A stretch of 64,000 bases of DNA from Antitrichia curtipendula (Eukaryota; Streptophyta; Bryopsida; Hypnales; Leucodontaceae), in NCBI GenBank assembly GCA_951230915.1, contig OX579635.1, positions 23,994,001 through 24,058,000 of the forward strand, in the 5' to 3' direction. Of this stretch, positions 24,637 to 36,468 are shown piece by piece. The notes beneath the pieces are model-generated. The model was given only the letters and a program-made list of their open reading frames with translations, searched no databases and was not told where the DNA came from. Both the position numbers and the translations under genes were made by a program. Each line of letters starts with the position of its first letter. Within the stretch, counting starts at the first letter, position 1.

Positions 24637-25289
24637 TTAACCCCTCAACGCCCCTACTATTTTTGAGTATCTCAGATTTTGTTTGGAAGTGAACAAAGTG
24701 TCTGCATTTTGATCAATCTTATTAATTTTTTTTGAAGTGTAACCGTACAAATTTAAGGTAGACATGTTATAGATCACATAGGAAAAGAAATTACAACAAC
24801 ATCACTTATGGATTGAAAGATTATAATGTTTGATCATGAGGATGTTAAAACTGCAAAAGTGATTTGAAGTCTTTCAATCCTCTTTTTGCATCTCAAACCT
24901 AAAATTGAAGGTACCAAAAAAATATGAGTATGTAAAGTATAACATGCATAACCCCAATCAATTTACAACTTCTCAAAATCTATTCTACAATTTTTTAAAT
25001 TGAATTTTTAATGTGATTTTTTCTACAAGTTCTAGTGTACTTGAGGCTCATTTCCAAGAGCCTTCAACACTAGAAAGTGAAAATTTGCAATTGACACCCT
25101 TGTACAAAATCTTGAATAGACAAATCATATAAATTCATTTTCAAAATCAGACTTCTAATGCTGAAAGGAGTCTTCAATAAGAATAAAAAGTAACAATAGC
25201 CACAAAAAAAATCTTAAAAAACCCTTGGACATCACCGAATGAAAAATCAGAGGGGCGGGATTTGAGCCCCTTGGGCGTTGAGGGGTTAA
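24637..25289. mobile_element. TTAA-bounded MITE, 645-bp body (piggyBac-like), inserted in R2 copy 2
   Basis: TTAA at 24637-24640 and 25286-25289 flank a body with perfect 13-bp inverted ends CCCCTCAACGCCC. Uninterrupted R2 copies have exactly four bases where this copy has TTAA-body-TTAA, supporting a 4-bp duplication. TTAA duplication and ends beginning CCC are the hallmarks of the piggyBac superfamily. The body has no transposase. Confidence 0.85.
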
Positions 25290-25373
25290 GGGTCAAAGTT
25301 TATTTCTGAAAGCGCTCCATCCAAATAGATACATAACTGATTTTAGAAACGTACACAGCCTGTAGATGGCGCT

Positions 25374-26315
25374 TTAACCCCTAAAGGTTTTTGACTATGT
25401 TTTCACCAAAACCGCTCCAGAACTGCCATTTCTAATACTAGTGCCAAATTTTAGAATAAAACATTTTTGGACACTTGTAGCAGTAGGATCTTGAAGTAAA
25501 CTTGTTTAAGAAGACGTGGAAAAAATTTCAGAATTTTCCACTCAGTGGATTGCAAGATAATAGCGTTTGAATTGACAAAAATCCTTTTTTTGTCCCTGCG
25601 AAAAAACGGGCAGCTGCCCTTCACAAGGTCACATTTGTATGAAAAAATGTCCAAAATGATGGTTACTCTTTGAATTTATTCTTCAAGGCAAGTTGGCTAC
25701 ATGCTTGAAAATTTTCAGATCATTTGGAATTGTACAACATATAGGAAAAAAATAGTAAGTAGGAAGAGGTAGAGAATGATTTAAAACACTAAATTGTCAA
25801 GAATTTATTTATGAAATTGAAAAATGCCAATCCCAACGATTGTAATGTTGTAATAAACAATCTACACCCAATGTTTGTTTTTGTTTTCAAAAATATTGAA
25901 AATCGAGTTAAATAAAGGACTCCAAAGTTTATTTTAGAGTAGAGATTCCATAACTACCCTCAAACTAAGAATCCTCATAACTTTTGACTCATTGATTGGA
26001 ATGGAATGATTAAAAGCCTCCCATGTACATATAAATCTAAAGAACCAATTTCAAATTTTAGTTTTTTTTAAAAGTGATTTTTAAAGAAGTTTTTTTTGCT
26101 GCCCTGGCTGCCCGCCGAACAATGAAAATGACATATCATGCAATAACTTTTTAACCATGTAGTCAAAAGTTACGAAAATTGTTGGACCTTAAAGCTACTC
26201 CTCGGGCACATCTTATGTGAAAATTTCAAAGAAAAAAAAAAAAAATTCTGATCATAGTGAGCTGCCCAAATTCGCTATGTTGTCAAAAAACGGTGTTTGG
26301 TCCTTTAGGGGTTAA
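25374..26315. mobile_element. TTAA-bounded MITE, 934-bp body (piggyBac-like), best copy of the long family
   Basis: TTAA at 25374-25377 and 26312-26315; ends CCCCTAAAGG and, in reverse, CCCCTAAAGGACC. It sits 84 bases beyond the previous element inside the same R2 copy. Same-orientation relatives are at 33331-34271 and 56188-57110, and relatives in reverse at 34914-35839 and 61159-62085. A conserved internal core contains GATTGCAAGATA. Non-coding. Confidence 0.85.
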
Positions 26316-27890
26316 GGTCAGGTGCCATTTTGGGGTGCCTACCTTAGTTCCCACTAGAGACCACAGATTTATTTCAAGACAGATGCAGTAAGCTTACATC
26401 TTTTGACACACAACCCATTTCTGTCAACAAGTGAAAATAATAATAAATTGTAAAACAAAAAAAATGAACTGCCAGATAATGCTGTTTGTTTCAAACCACA
26501 AATTGGTTGTGTACGTTCTTAGGAGATTATAAAGGTTAAATTTATAAAAAAAAAAAAATGTGAACAATCCAGGTACATGGGACAATCTTGCAACTGAATA
26601 TCAACTGAAAAATGGAGAGTTTGTTCCGTTTGTTCAAGCTGAAAACCAGCGCAGTTATGTAAGTAAGAAAAACAATTTTACAGAGTAATTATGAAGGGCA
26701 TGGTGGATACTGAACTTGCGAGTTTGTTACATTATTTTGTTGAAAGAACGCCATTGACAAGAATACAAGAGCATGAGATGTGTTAACGAAATTTTCCTTA
26801 ACGAAATTTTGCCAGATTGTCATAAATTTGACCACTCTGGCTTCATCCCTCCAAAAATCGGCCTATGTAGTGAAGCCAACAGGGGTGACATAGATCCAAA
26901 AAAAAAGTCCTGGTTACAACCAACTAGGAAGGATATTTATCCCCGTAACATCTTAGCAGCCTACAAGTGTTTGATGGATGACTTCTATGTAAGATAGAAG
27001 TGTAGATGTTCATCTTTGGAATTTTGTGTGAAAAGGGAAGGTCTTGCACGGTAGTTTGACCTCCAATGAATGATCTTTTTTTTTTTTAAAGCAAATGATT
27101 CACATGGTACTCCAAAGGATGATTTTCATGGTGACCAAACTGGCGTTCTAGGGTTAAAAGAATGTGAAAACAAGACATTTTCTGATTCTTACTACATCTC
27201 AAGTTCACAATTGCATTGACTTTTCACAATATGATTGGTGGAGAGCTAAAATTGGGCTTTGGGGGCTATAGGCTTGATGCAGCTTTTAAGGGACTCAAAA
27301 GTTTGTGCACTTTTATTGCCGTAGAAGACAAGCATGTTGTCCACATCATTCTCTCACATCATTCTCTCCCTTGAGTTGAAAATTTTGAGTGCAAAGGGAT
27401 GATTGCAAAAAGCAGTCGTACAATTTGTATTGAAGTGTTTCTTACAATTGACTATAGTTACAATCCTTGTTCTTCTCAATTTTTGAAGTTCCCATTAGCA
27501 AAAAACTTGCTCTCCGTAGTCTCTAACCTCTAATGTAAAGGCCTAAAGGGAGGGTGACTTCCATAAAAATTGATTGCATGTTAGGTATTAAACTATAAGA
27601 CCTCAAAAACTCATTTGAAGATTTTAGTATACATTAGTATTTTAACACTTTATATCTTTTAATATTCAATACTAAAAGTGCATTGATAATAAATAAAGTA
27701 AATGTTTGCTATAATTTCTAATAAATCCTAAGTTTTCAATCTTAAGATAGTAATTTCACTTTAAAAAACAATAATAACTCTTCTATGATGCCTATATTGT
27801 TGACATATGTAGAATATTTGTTATTCTTTTTATAATATAAAATACATTATTTTCTAAAACTTCCTCAATGAATACTATTAGAATGAAGTG

Positions 27891-27891
27891 T

Positions 27892-27916
<25 letters not shown>
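27891..27916. repeat. (TA)13 microsatellite
   Basis: Thirteen uninterrupted TA units in AT-rich DNA. Confidence 0.97.
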
Positions 27917-27923
<7 letters not shown>

Positions 27924-28078
27924 TATTTTGACACAAAAAACAATAATTTCATTGCAAGAAAAAATTTAAGCACCCCAACTAGAAATTGTTGAGGGGGGCA
28001 AAGAAAGAGACATCTAAACAAAGGACTTTGAGATATGGGCAAAACTATCGTCAAATGCATCCGCAAGGCTAGAAGCTA

Positions 28079-28366
28079 GTGACAATGTGGACAACAACTT
28101 TCAAACTAGTGAACTTGGAAAACAAAGCCCATAATCAAGCCTTAGAGTATCCACTTTTATTTGGTATCAACAAAGGTGATGAAGATCCCATTTATATGCC
28201 ATTTGTCAATGAAGGTCTTTATGAGCTTCATGAAAGTTGTGGGATTCTCTTAGATAGAGTCCTACGCTACCTTGTTGTAAGCAAAGAGGACCCCCCTATA
28301 ATTGCATTGTTGTCATGTAGTCTCGCAGCCATTTGTAGGGCCGAAATTTTTTCTAATGTCTCATAA
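28079..28366 (+). other. Unrecognised 95-residue open frame, possible gene or transposon remnant
   Basis: Begins ATGACAATGTGGACAACAAC and encodes a mixed-composition protein with a PLLFGINKGDEDPIYMPFV segment, less AT-biased than its surroundings. The opposite strand is also open for 69 residues over part of it. I recognise no family, signal peptide or membrane segment. It could be a decayed transposase fragment or chance. Confidence 0.15.
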
Positions 28367-28690
28367 TCAATACACATCAATGACTCTTTTGATCTTCTAG
28401 GCACACTGACTATAAGATGTCTAAATTCAGGGTCACATATTCCCTCTATGCGTTTATATCTACCCCCATATGCCATAGAAGCCTTGCCTTCTTGCCTCCT
28501 TCATCTAAATGGTCTTCCATCAAAGACGAAAATTGCTCAAAGAAAATGCCTTCCATTTCCAATCAACTAGGTTAGAAATGGTACAAGTAAGATACATTAG
28601 CCTATTTGTATTGTAAAATTCAAAAAGGGAGAAGGGTCGCACTTACCCAACCAATGGAATTGATTTGGATCCTAATTTAGGGCGTCAATT

Positions 28691-29330
28691 TACCTATATA
28701 AGAGTTTGCCCATTGGATATTTGAGTTGAGAGTCTAGGATTTAAAAATAAAAAACGCACACTTAATTTTCACTCATTCAAATCTTATTAATTAAAAATAG
28801 GTTCAAGAGTGAAAGAAAAACTAAATTGTTAATAGCTCTAGGTTGGATTTGAAATACCAATCTCAATAGTGAGATTGTTCTAGAGCAAAAGATTTTAACC
28901 TTGTGAACCTTCTTTTTTTTTGAAATTGTTAAATTTGAATTTGGAAAAAAATCCTATAAGTTTTATTTTTCAAGAAAGTGCTAAAAAACAAAATTGTCCA
29001 TAACTTTTCCAACGCAAATTCAAATGGAATGAATCAAAGCTTTCCATGCAAATAAAAATACAATGTATGAGAAACAAGTGTTTTTCTTTTAAATCTTTTT
29101 AAGTTTTTGTAGGGTTATTTTTTTGCCCATCCAACTAAAACTTGAGCTTATTGTGTGATAGCTTTGCTTCCATGCACCAATTGAAATATATAAAAAATTG
29201 TATTACCATAAAGCTGATTTTTTTTCTATCTTCAAAAAAAATTTAAAAAATACCAACGAATATTAAAACCATAGGAACCTGTCCAAAATCCATTGTCCCT
29301 CAAAGGGACAATGGGACTTGTAGGGGTTAA
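28691..29330. mobile_element. Truncated TTAA-type element, right end only
   Basis: It ends in TTAA at 29327-29330 with reverse sequence TTAACCCCTACAAGTCCCAT, matching the left end of the element at 34914 (TTAACTCTTAAAGTCCCAT) and following it in reverse. The matching far end is missing; homology fades near 28690, so that border is approximate. Confidence 0.55.
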
Positions 29331-30256
29331 GGGTAGGAGGTCTACAAAGTGCCCATTTAAGAGATTATTTCATTAAGGGGGAAGTCTAAACTCCTTGAAA
29401 TCAAATTTTCAATAAATTCCACAGAATGAAAAACGGAATTGACGTCTAACACGGCAAGTCGTTTCATGTTTTTGGAACCTTCATGGAATTAAGGTAACAC
29501 CTAAAATTGTATAAATAAGCAATTAGCATGGTTTCCATTATTATATTAGAAAACTTTTTGTGGGATCTTGTTGGTAGCAATCCTTTTTTTTTGGCACCAT
29601 GGGGCCAGATAGCACCATTTCAACATAAATTTACTTTTTGCCAGATAAAAGTTATCTTTTTTGGCCAAAAATTTCCCATTTTTATTAAAAATGTGGATGA
29701 AGTTGCCAAATTTGGATGAAGAAGTGCATAAATATGATTGAAAAGTATTTTTTGGTCCAAAAGATGGACAAATGTAGAAGTACAACGTTTCATCAAATTT
29801 TAAGTGATCGCCATCCTGACACTTTTTAAAAACCTTTTAAAAAGGGTTGATTGGTAGTGAGAAGGAGATTCTAGATTCTCTTAGAATGCATTTTTTGAAC
29901 ATTGTATGAATAAACTACGAATTTTCAAAGTGCTCAAAATAGGTATTCCTAAAAGTGATCATAGACTCTCATGAAACAACGGAAGTCCATTTTAGGCAAG
30001 AATTTGTAGTGTGTGATTTTAGGAAGCGTGTGATTTTAGGAAGTGTGCAATTTTTTAGGTGTAATTACTTTGGTTACAAATTTTGAAGTTGAAATCACGT
30101 TGGCTCCAAATAAGCGTTCACCCCTTATTTGTTCATGTTTACGATTGATACATTGATGATGTATTCAAGAAAGCCAAATGTACCTCTGGGGTACATGTGC
30201 AAGAGGTGACTGACCCCTTCTGGAACCCAATCTATTTATAAACCTCCTCTCCCTTA
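29331..30256. other. Intergenic DNA with a diverged repeat shared with about 51560-51690
   Basis: The phrase AAAGTGCCCAT and what follows reappear in loose form near 51560. Short frames on both strands near 29530-29785 are chance quality. No gene supported. Confidence 0.35.
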
Positions 30257-30597
30257 AGGTATGTTTGCACTTGGTGTTAGAGGTGTGGTTTGGAAGGCCA
30301 GGGAGAACTGACCCCTTCATTGCCCCAACCAAGGATAATTTAAAAAAAAATCCCCCCTATCTAGTGCCGTGCTTGTTGCTAACTCTTCGCCAACCCTGCC
30401 TAATTTGGGGCCTCTAATTGTAAATATGAATTCAGAATTTCAAAAAAACCCCACATATGTTACATATGAAAATTTCCAATGTTTTTCAATTCACCTTGGC
30501 CTAGTTTTCAGAATGTGAATCTGGTCCAAAGTAGGTCTAAATTCATTCCCAAGACCCTCAGTAAAAACAGCTTTAACACCAAGTGCGAACATACCCT
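30257..30597. mobile_element. 341-bp Tourist-like MITE (PIF/Harbinger) with TTA duplication
   Basis: The left end AGGTATGTTTGCACTTGGTG and right end in reverse AGGGTATGTTCGCACTTGGT are close inverted repeats. TTA lies at 30254-30256 and 30598-30600, the 3-bp duplication typical of PIF/Harbinger. A copy of the GGCC-ended MITE family sits inside at 30296-30501. Confidence 0.8.
30296..30501. mobile_element. GGCC-ended MITE, copy C, nested in the Tourist-like element
   Basis: Ends are GGCCAGGGAGAACTGACCCC and, in reverse, GGCCAAGGTGAATTGA. The interior matches the reverse of copy A, including TAATTTGGGGCCTCT and ATGAATTCAGAATTT. No clear 8-bp duplication remains, in line with its higher divergence. 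Confidence 0.7.
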
Positions 30598-31031
30598 TTA
30601 TATATTTATAGCTTCCTTGATATTTTCTGCCACTAGTCACATGAGTGCATCCATTCAACGAGAACTTGAATGAGTGCCTTCCCTTTTCTAAAAAAAAATA
30701 AACCCTTGAGGGAGTCAAAAGACGGAAGCCCTGAACAGTCAATTCAGTGCCCTGGCAAGTCACCTCAGTAAATAATAAATATCAAAAACTGAGGGAGACT
30801 CATTGGACTGGTGAAGTTTCTCATCATGGGTTGGTTGGATTTAGACTGGCCCCAGGACGACACGTGTTCTTTGTGAACCCAGGGGGGCTCCCAAAAAAAG
30901 TTCAGATTTTTCATCTGGTAGGATAAATTTTAAAAAATGGGTTTCTTATTGGAAAGAGGAAAAGACAAAATTCAGTTCAAAAAGGTGAGAACAGCCAGGC
31001 AACAAAGAGCAGTTTGGAATGTCCCCATAAT

Positions 31032-31795
31032 AACATTGTTTGCTAGTGAGGCAAGGGTCCCATTTGCATCCTTGAAAATAAATAAAAAGGACTTGCAGAA
31101 TGAATACAAAATTGTCTTGTTGTGAGGGCTCCTCATCCAATCCCAATCCTTGATTTAAGTGATAATTCTGTCCTAAGGCATCTAGTAAAGCATAGTACCT
31201 TCTGATGAGTGTACGGGAGGACCATTGCTTGGTTATGCAATGTTATAACAAAAGCTAGAGAAAAGCCTCAAGGGCCAACCTTCCCCATTCGTAACATTGT
31301 TTACCAATGAGGCAGGGTACCATTTGCATTTGTGAAGAAGGGATCAATACAATGAACAAAATTGTCTTATTGTCATGACTCCTCAATCAATCCCGACCCT
31401 TCAATTAACTAATAAGTCCTTCCCAAGCATCTAGGAAAGCATGGTACCTTCCAATGGTCATGATCTCTTTAAAAGAAAGAAAAAGAAGCATAGTACCTTC
31501 CCAACATAGGAGGACCATTGTATGGTTATACAATGTTATAACAAAAGCCAACAAAAAGCCCCAAGTGGGTCAAGGGCAAAACCTCCCCATTTGTAACATT
31601 GCTTACCAAGGGCCTATTTACATCCATGGAAAAGGGGACTCTATAGAGAACAAAATTGTCTTATTGATGTCTCCTTAACCAACCTCAATCCATGGATTGA
31701 CTAATGAGTCCTTCTAAGGTATCTAGCATAGCATAGTACCTTTACAACATTGGAAGGACCATGGTTTGCTTATACAATGTTACAATGTTGTAGGA
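31032..31795. repeat. Tandem repeat of about 260-300 bp, nearly three units
   Basis: Units start with variants of AACATTGTTTGCTAGTGAGG at 31032, 31293 and 31595. They contain ACAAAATTGTCTTATTG, CATAGTACCTTC and GGTTATGCAATGTTATAAC. The third is cut short. Frames are broken in every unit. Confidence 0.85.
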
Positions 31796-32390
31796 CGCTT
31801 GAAGGACTAGGAAACTAAAAATTGTCATGACACACACGAAATAATTTTGGTACCACGTAGCATGAAACTTAACTAGATGTTTATACTCAGCATGGTCTAA
31901 ATAGTGTCTCACTAGTTCTAATGTGCACTTTTTTAAATTTTATATTTTAATGATAAATATGATTTTTTTTTTTTAAATTTGATTGTTTGTGGTAATTAAT
32001 AAGTTTTTGGATTTATACCTCAAGAAAAATTTGGAATAAGGTCCAGAAGTCCAAATGTAATCTAACCTTGTCCAATTGCTACAACCATGTAATTTTAGGG
32101 TTGGATTTAAGAGATGTAAAGAAGAGGTACCCTATTCACAGTCTTTAAGTATTTAAGACCATACAAAATTACAAAGTAATCTATTAAATCTGAAAATTTG
32201 AAGAAACGTATGAAGTTTGACATGATTGAATTTCATTAAAAAAATCAAGAAAACTCATTATTTATATATAATTTCAAAAAAATAAAAACAACAAACTTAA
32301 TTCATATTTTGTCTCTTATCTTTAAAGGTCGAGTGTAGTACAAAGAGTTGCTAAACAAGCTGCAGAAACAAGAACTTCATTCATCAGTAG
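31796..32390. other. AT-rich intergenic DNA
   Basis: No gene or defined repeat seen. Confidence 0.4.
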
Positions 32391-32783
32391 GGGTAGTCGC
32401 ACCTTTTTCACTCCGCACTTGGAGAATGGAGAATGGAAACATGGCAGCTTAGGGTTGGCTTCATGTTGGCCCTTTGCGGTAGAATATTTTTTACTAGTTA
32501 TATCTTCTACACTCCTAGTCTTTACTTTCGGAGGTGAATAATGGGAGTGGTGAAGACTTATTTGTTCAAGTATATTCTCCATCTTGCCTTATACATTGCC
32601 TTCATGTTCATCCTACGCTCCACATCAAATGTTGGTCTCCGATTCTCCACTCTTGTTCTCTAGACAACTTTTGGGAGTGTCATACCTTCTTCACCCACTG
32701 CGGCTTCCCATTGGCTCCTCTAAACCTTCACAGACTTGTCATTCTCCATTCTCCAATAGCTCGGTAAAGAAGGTGTGACTACC
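32391..32783. mobile_element. 393-bp inverted-repeat element with about 47-bp imperfect ends
   Basis: The left GGGTAGTCGCACCTTTTTCA and the reverse of the right end GGTAGTCACACCTTCTTTAC are followed on both sides by GGAGAATGGAGAATG. TA borders both ends, compatible with a mariner-like duplication but too short to decide. Short frames inside are overlapping and not protein-like. Confidence 0.65.
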
Positions 32784-33330
32784 TCTAATGTATTTGGAAT
32801 ACCCTCTCTTAAAACCCAACCAATAATATTTGGGTAGTTGAACAAATTTGACTAGCATTTCAGATTTTATTTTTTATTTTTATAGAAACTAGATTGAGTT
32901 TTAATTCTATACTTATATTAAAAATTGAGATCAATATAGTAAAAAATCTATAATGACAACAGTGAAAAGTGTTTAGTATTTACTCATTGTTGATTTGTTG
33001 CACAATAAACTATTTAGAAAAGTATTGATACTCTTATTTTAAAATTTAATGTTCTTTTCTTAAATCAATTGAAATTGTATATTGACCAATCAAAAAACAA
33101 TCCAATTCTCAAAATAGTTTTATTTTTTAAATTAAATTTTTTTAAGCTAAAACTTCAAAATTCATTTGAAGCAAATCTATAAATAGTATCAAAATTTTGA
33201 ATATATAAATATCTTCTAGTCTTCATGCTAAACATTTTTTTTTTTATAAAAATTTCAAAAATTTATGGTACATATATTTTATAAAACACATTTTTAATTT
33301 GGTGGGAACTTCTTGGATCTTCAAAAATGA
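32784..33330. other. AT-rich intergenic DNA
   Basis: No gene or defined repeat seen. Confidence 0.4.
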
Positions 33331-34271
33331 TCTTTTAAAGGTTTCTGACTATGTTTTTACCAAAAACGCTACAAACTTGCCATTTCTAGGACATGTACTA
33401 AATTTTAGAATAAAAATCATTTTTGGACACATATGGCATAGAACCTTGTAGTGAGCTAGTTAGGAAAGATGCAAAAAAAATTTCAAAAATTTCCACTGCA
33501 TAGATTGCAAGATATTAGCATTTGGTGACAAAAATCCTTTTGGGGGCTTTGCAAAAAACTGGGCAGCTGCACTTCAGAAAGTCACATTTGTATGAAAAAA
33601 TGTCCCAAATGGTGGTGCTTCTTTGGATTCATTCTTCAAGACAAGTTGGCTACATGCTTGAAAAAATTCAGATCATTTGGAATTGTACAACATATAGGAA
33701 AAGAATAATAAGTAGAAAGAAGTAGAGAATGATTCAGAATACTAAATTGTTGAGAATTTAGTGATGGAATTGGAAAAAGCCAATCTCAATGGTTGCAATG
33801 TTGTAATAAACAATCTACAACCACTATTTCTATTTTATATTTATAAATATTAACAATTGAGTGAAATAAAGGACTTTTAAAGTCCATTGTAGAGTGGAGA
33901 ATCTATAACTACCTTAAAACTAAAATTCCTCATAACTTTCATCTCATTAATTAAAATGGAATTATTCAAAGATTTCCACATATATACAAATCTAATAAAT
34001 CAGTTTCAAATTTTTATTTTTGAAATAGCAAATTTTTAAGAACTTTTTTGAGTTGCCTAGACTACCCGCAAATCATTGAAAATTACATATCCTACAATAA
34101 CTTTATAATTAAATAGTGGAAAGTTATAAAAATTGTTGGGCTTTAAAGCTATCCCTTGAGCATATGTTGTGTGAAAATTTCAAAGAAAAGAAAAACAAAA
34201 TTCCATTCATAGAAAGTTGCCCCAAATTGCTATGTTGTCAAAAAAACGCAGTTTGGTCCTTTAAGGGTTAA
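33331..34271. mobile_element. TTAA-type MITE, second copy of the long family
   Basis: Follows 25374-26315 over its length, including GACTATGTTTTTACCAAAAA near the start and GTTTGGTCCTTTAAGGGTTAA at the end (TTAA 34268-34271). The left TTAACCCC is degraded to TCTTTTAAAGG. Non-coding. Confidence 0.8.
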
Positions 34272-34687
34272 AGGAATAGTTTCAATGCATTTTTATGGAA
34301 CAACATTGGAATTGAAAATGAAATACTTTTCAAAAACTTCATAATTCTCTTCTTGATGCTAAAAAATTCAACTATCCATTCAAATTTTCACTTAGCTAAT
34401 ATTGATATTTGTATTTGTGACATCCACTACAAAAACACATACTTAATGTCTACAATGCTTCTTTGTCACCAAAAGGTATTATCAATTAGAAACTTGTTGG
34501 TATTGGATTGGAAGTTTCTAAATTACACCATTTTTAAATTTATCATCTTAGAGTAAGTGACTTGTAGACTATAAGTTGATATGCACCTAAAATAATGTCA
34601 CATTAATGTAATATTGTTTGATTTGTAAGTATGATAAATGCTCTTTTTTGTTTTTTATTTAATAAAATCAATTGTAGGTATTAAAGG

Positions 34688-34895
34688 CACTACAAGAGAA
34701 AGGTGTGTTTTAAGTATAATCCTGTAATTTATGACCTTTTAGGAGATTTTCAGTAAAAATTTACTAGAAATACATGTATATTTATAATAAACTTTTTTTC
34801 AAAGACTTTCAATAAAAGATTTTTTTTGAAAAGATCATAAATTATAGGACTATACTACTAGGACTATACTTAAAACACACCTTTCTTTTGTAGTG
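34688..34895. mobile_element. 208-bp CACTA-type MITE with AGG duplication
   Basis: Starts CACTACAAGAGAAAGGTGTG and ends with the inverted CACCTTTCTTTTGTAGTG. AGG at 34685-34687 and 34896-34898 is a 3-bp duplication. Both the CACTACAAGA start and the duplication size are diagnostic of the plant CACTA (En/Spm) superfamily. Non-autonomous. Confidence 0.9.
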
Positions 34896-34913
34896 AGGTA
34901 AGATTGTGTAACA

Positions 34914-35839
34914 TTAACTCTTAAAGTCCCATTGTCTTTACAAGGGCCAAAATGGATTTTGGGTAGGTTCCTAAGAGTAAATTTTTGGCAATTTTTAAAT
35001 TTTTGTTTTGGTAATATAGAAAAGTTCATTAATATTATGAGAATATAACTTATATTTCAATCAATGCCTGGAAATAAAAGCTATCCTACAATAAGCTAAA
35101 ATTTCAACTCAGTGGGCAATAAAAGAAATCTACATGAACTTGAAACAAATTAATTTTTTTTCCCGCATAGATTGTATTTTTGTCTACATGGAAATCTTTG
35201 ATTCATTCCATTTGGATTTGTGATGTGAAACTTATGGAGCATCTTTTTTTTTATCCAATTAGAGCATCTTCTTGAAAGAATTATGTATACATGATTTGTT
35301 TTTGAGCTCAATTTTCACATTTATTCAAAACAAAAAGATTCACAAGGTAAACATTGATGCTAGAGCAATCTCACCGTTGGAATTAGTGTGTTCTATTTGT
35401 ATATTAGAGCTACTAACAATCTAGTTTTTTCCTCTATCTTGTATGTGCTTTTGTTTAGTAATTTTTTAAAGAATGAAAATCACATTAGTTTTTTTGAATT
35501 TTTATCCTAGATTCTCACCTCAATTCTTCATGATAAATAAATAAAAATTAAAAATATAAAGTGCAAAAATTTCAAGTTAAGAGGATTCAAAGTCTTATAA
35601 ACTAGTTTGCTATGGTGTCCCAAAACATGTTTTTTTTCTCTTTGAGCGCATTTAGCTTGCAATCTATGCAGGCAAAGTTTTTGAAATTTCCTCCACACAT
35701 TTTCATACTAGTCTGCTTCAAGATCATGTATTTAGATATGAAAAGAAATTCCATTTTTTTAATTATTTGATTTTTGCACTACAATTGGCAATTTTAACTA
35801 TTTTTTGATGTAAAATAAATGTTGGGACTTTGGGGTTAA
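34914..35839. mobile_element. TTAA-bounded MITE, 918-bp body, reversed relative of the long family
   Basis: TTAA at 34914-34917 and 35836-35839; ends CTCTTAAAGTCCCA and, in reverse, CCCCAAAGTCCCAA. The internal core TTGCAATCTATGCAGG is the reverse of that in 25374-26315. It starts only 18 bp after the CACTA MITE. Confidence 0.75.
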
Positions 35840-36288
35840 GTAGTTGAGTGTTTTATAATATAGATTCTTGCATGGATCAAAAAATTAGATGCCAATTTGT
35901 GCAAATGATTCCTACCAAAATAGTTTCAATTTAGAAAAAAAATTCTAAAGAAGAAGAAGATAATGTTCATGAAGGTAAATTCTATGATTACTATTTAATA
36001 TTATATTTTAGTCCTTATAAATTTGGATTAGCATTCTTGATATTTTGTAGTTATTGCATAAGTTTTGATGATTTATAATAATTTCATTGAGAATTTGATT
36101 AAAAATAACAAATTAAGTTAAATAATTTTTATTCATTTTTTAGATTTATTTATTTAAAATACATATCCAACTCATTTCATTGTAAAAGGAACAATTTGAA
36201 CACAAAACAAGGAAAAATTCTCTTATCTACAAGCTTTTGATAAATCACACTAAGATCATTTCAAAGAAGATCATGTAAGAAGAATTGT

Positions 36289-36468
36289 CACTACAAGAAA
36301 AAGGTGTGTTTTAAATGAGTTTTAAAGTCTAGTCCTAGAGATAAGATTATAAATAATGACCTTTAAAGAGATTTTTAGTAAAACTTTGCTAAAAATCTCC
36401 TAAAAGGTCATGAGTTATAGGACTATACTACTAGAACTATACTTAAAACATCCATTTATCTTGTAGTG
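36289..36468. mobile_element. 180-bp CACTA-type MITE, second copy
   Basis: Starts CACTACAAGAAAAAGGTGTG and ends with inverted TATCTTGTAGTG. It shares GGACTATACTACTAG and the TAGGAGATTTT-type centre with 34688-34895. No target duplication is visible, so it is older or the flanks have changed. Confidence 0.85.

Larger units (their letters stand above)
24240..26345. mobile_element. R2 repeat family, copy 2, split by three younger insertions
   Basis: The left end AAGGTGGGTACACCC and the right end in reverse AAGGTAGGCACCCC are inverted repeats of the R2 family. Only about 265 bp of R2 sequence remains: 24240-24364, 24608-24640, 25290-25377 and 26316-26345. Reading R2 copy 1 in reverse aligns continuously across all three junctions. 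The insertions are an 8-bp-duplication MITE at 24365-24599 and two TTAA elements at 24637-25289 and 25374-26315. Confidence 0.85.
26346..28690. other. Intergenic DNA with a reversed short TTAA repeat and AT microsatellite
   Basis: A reversed copy of the roughly 230-bp TTAA repeat described at 55199-55429 ends at TTAA 27154-27157. A small frame at 26773-26997 has no recognisable content. No supported gene. Confidence 0.4.
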
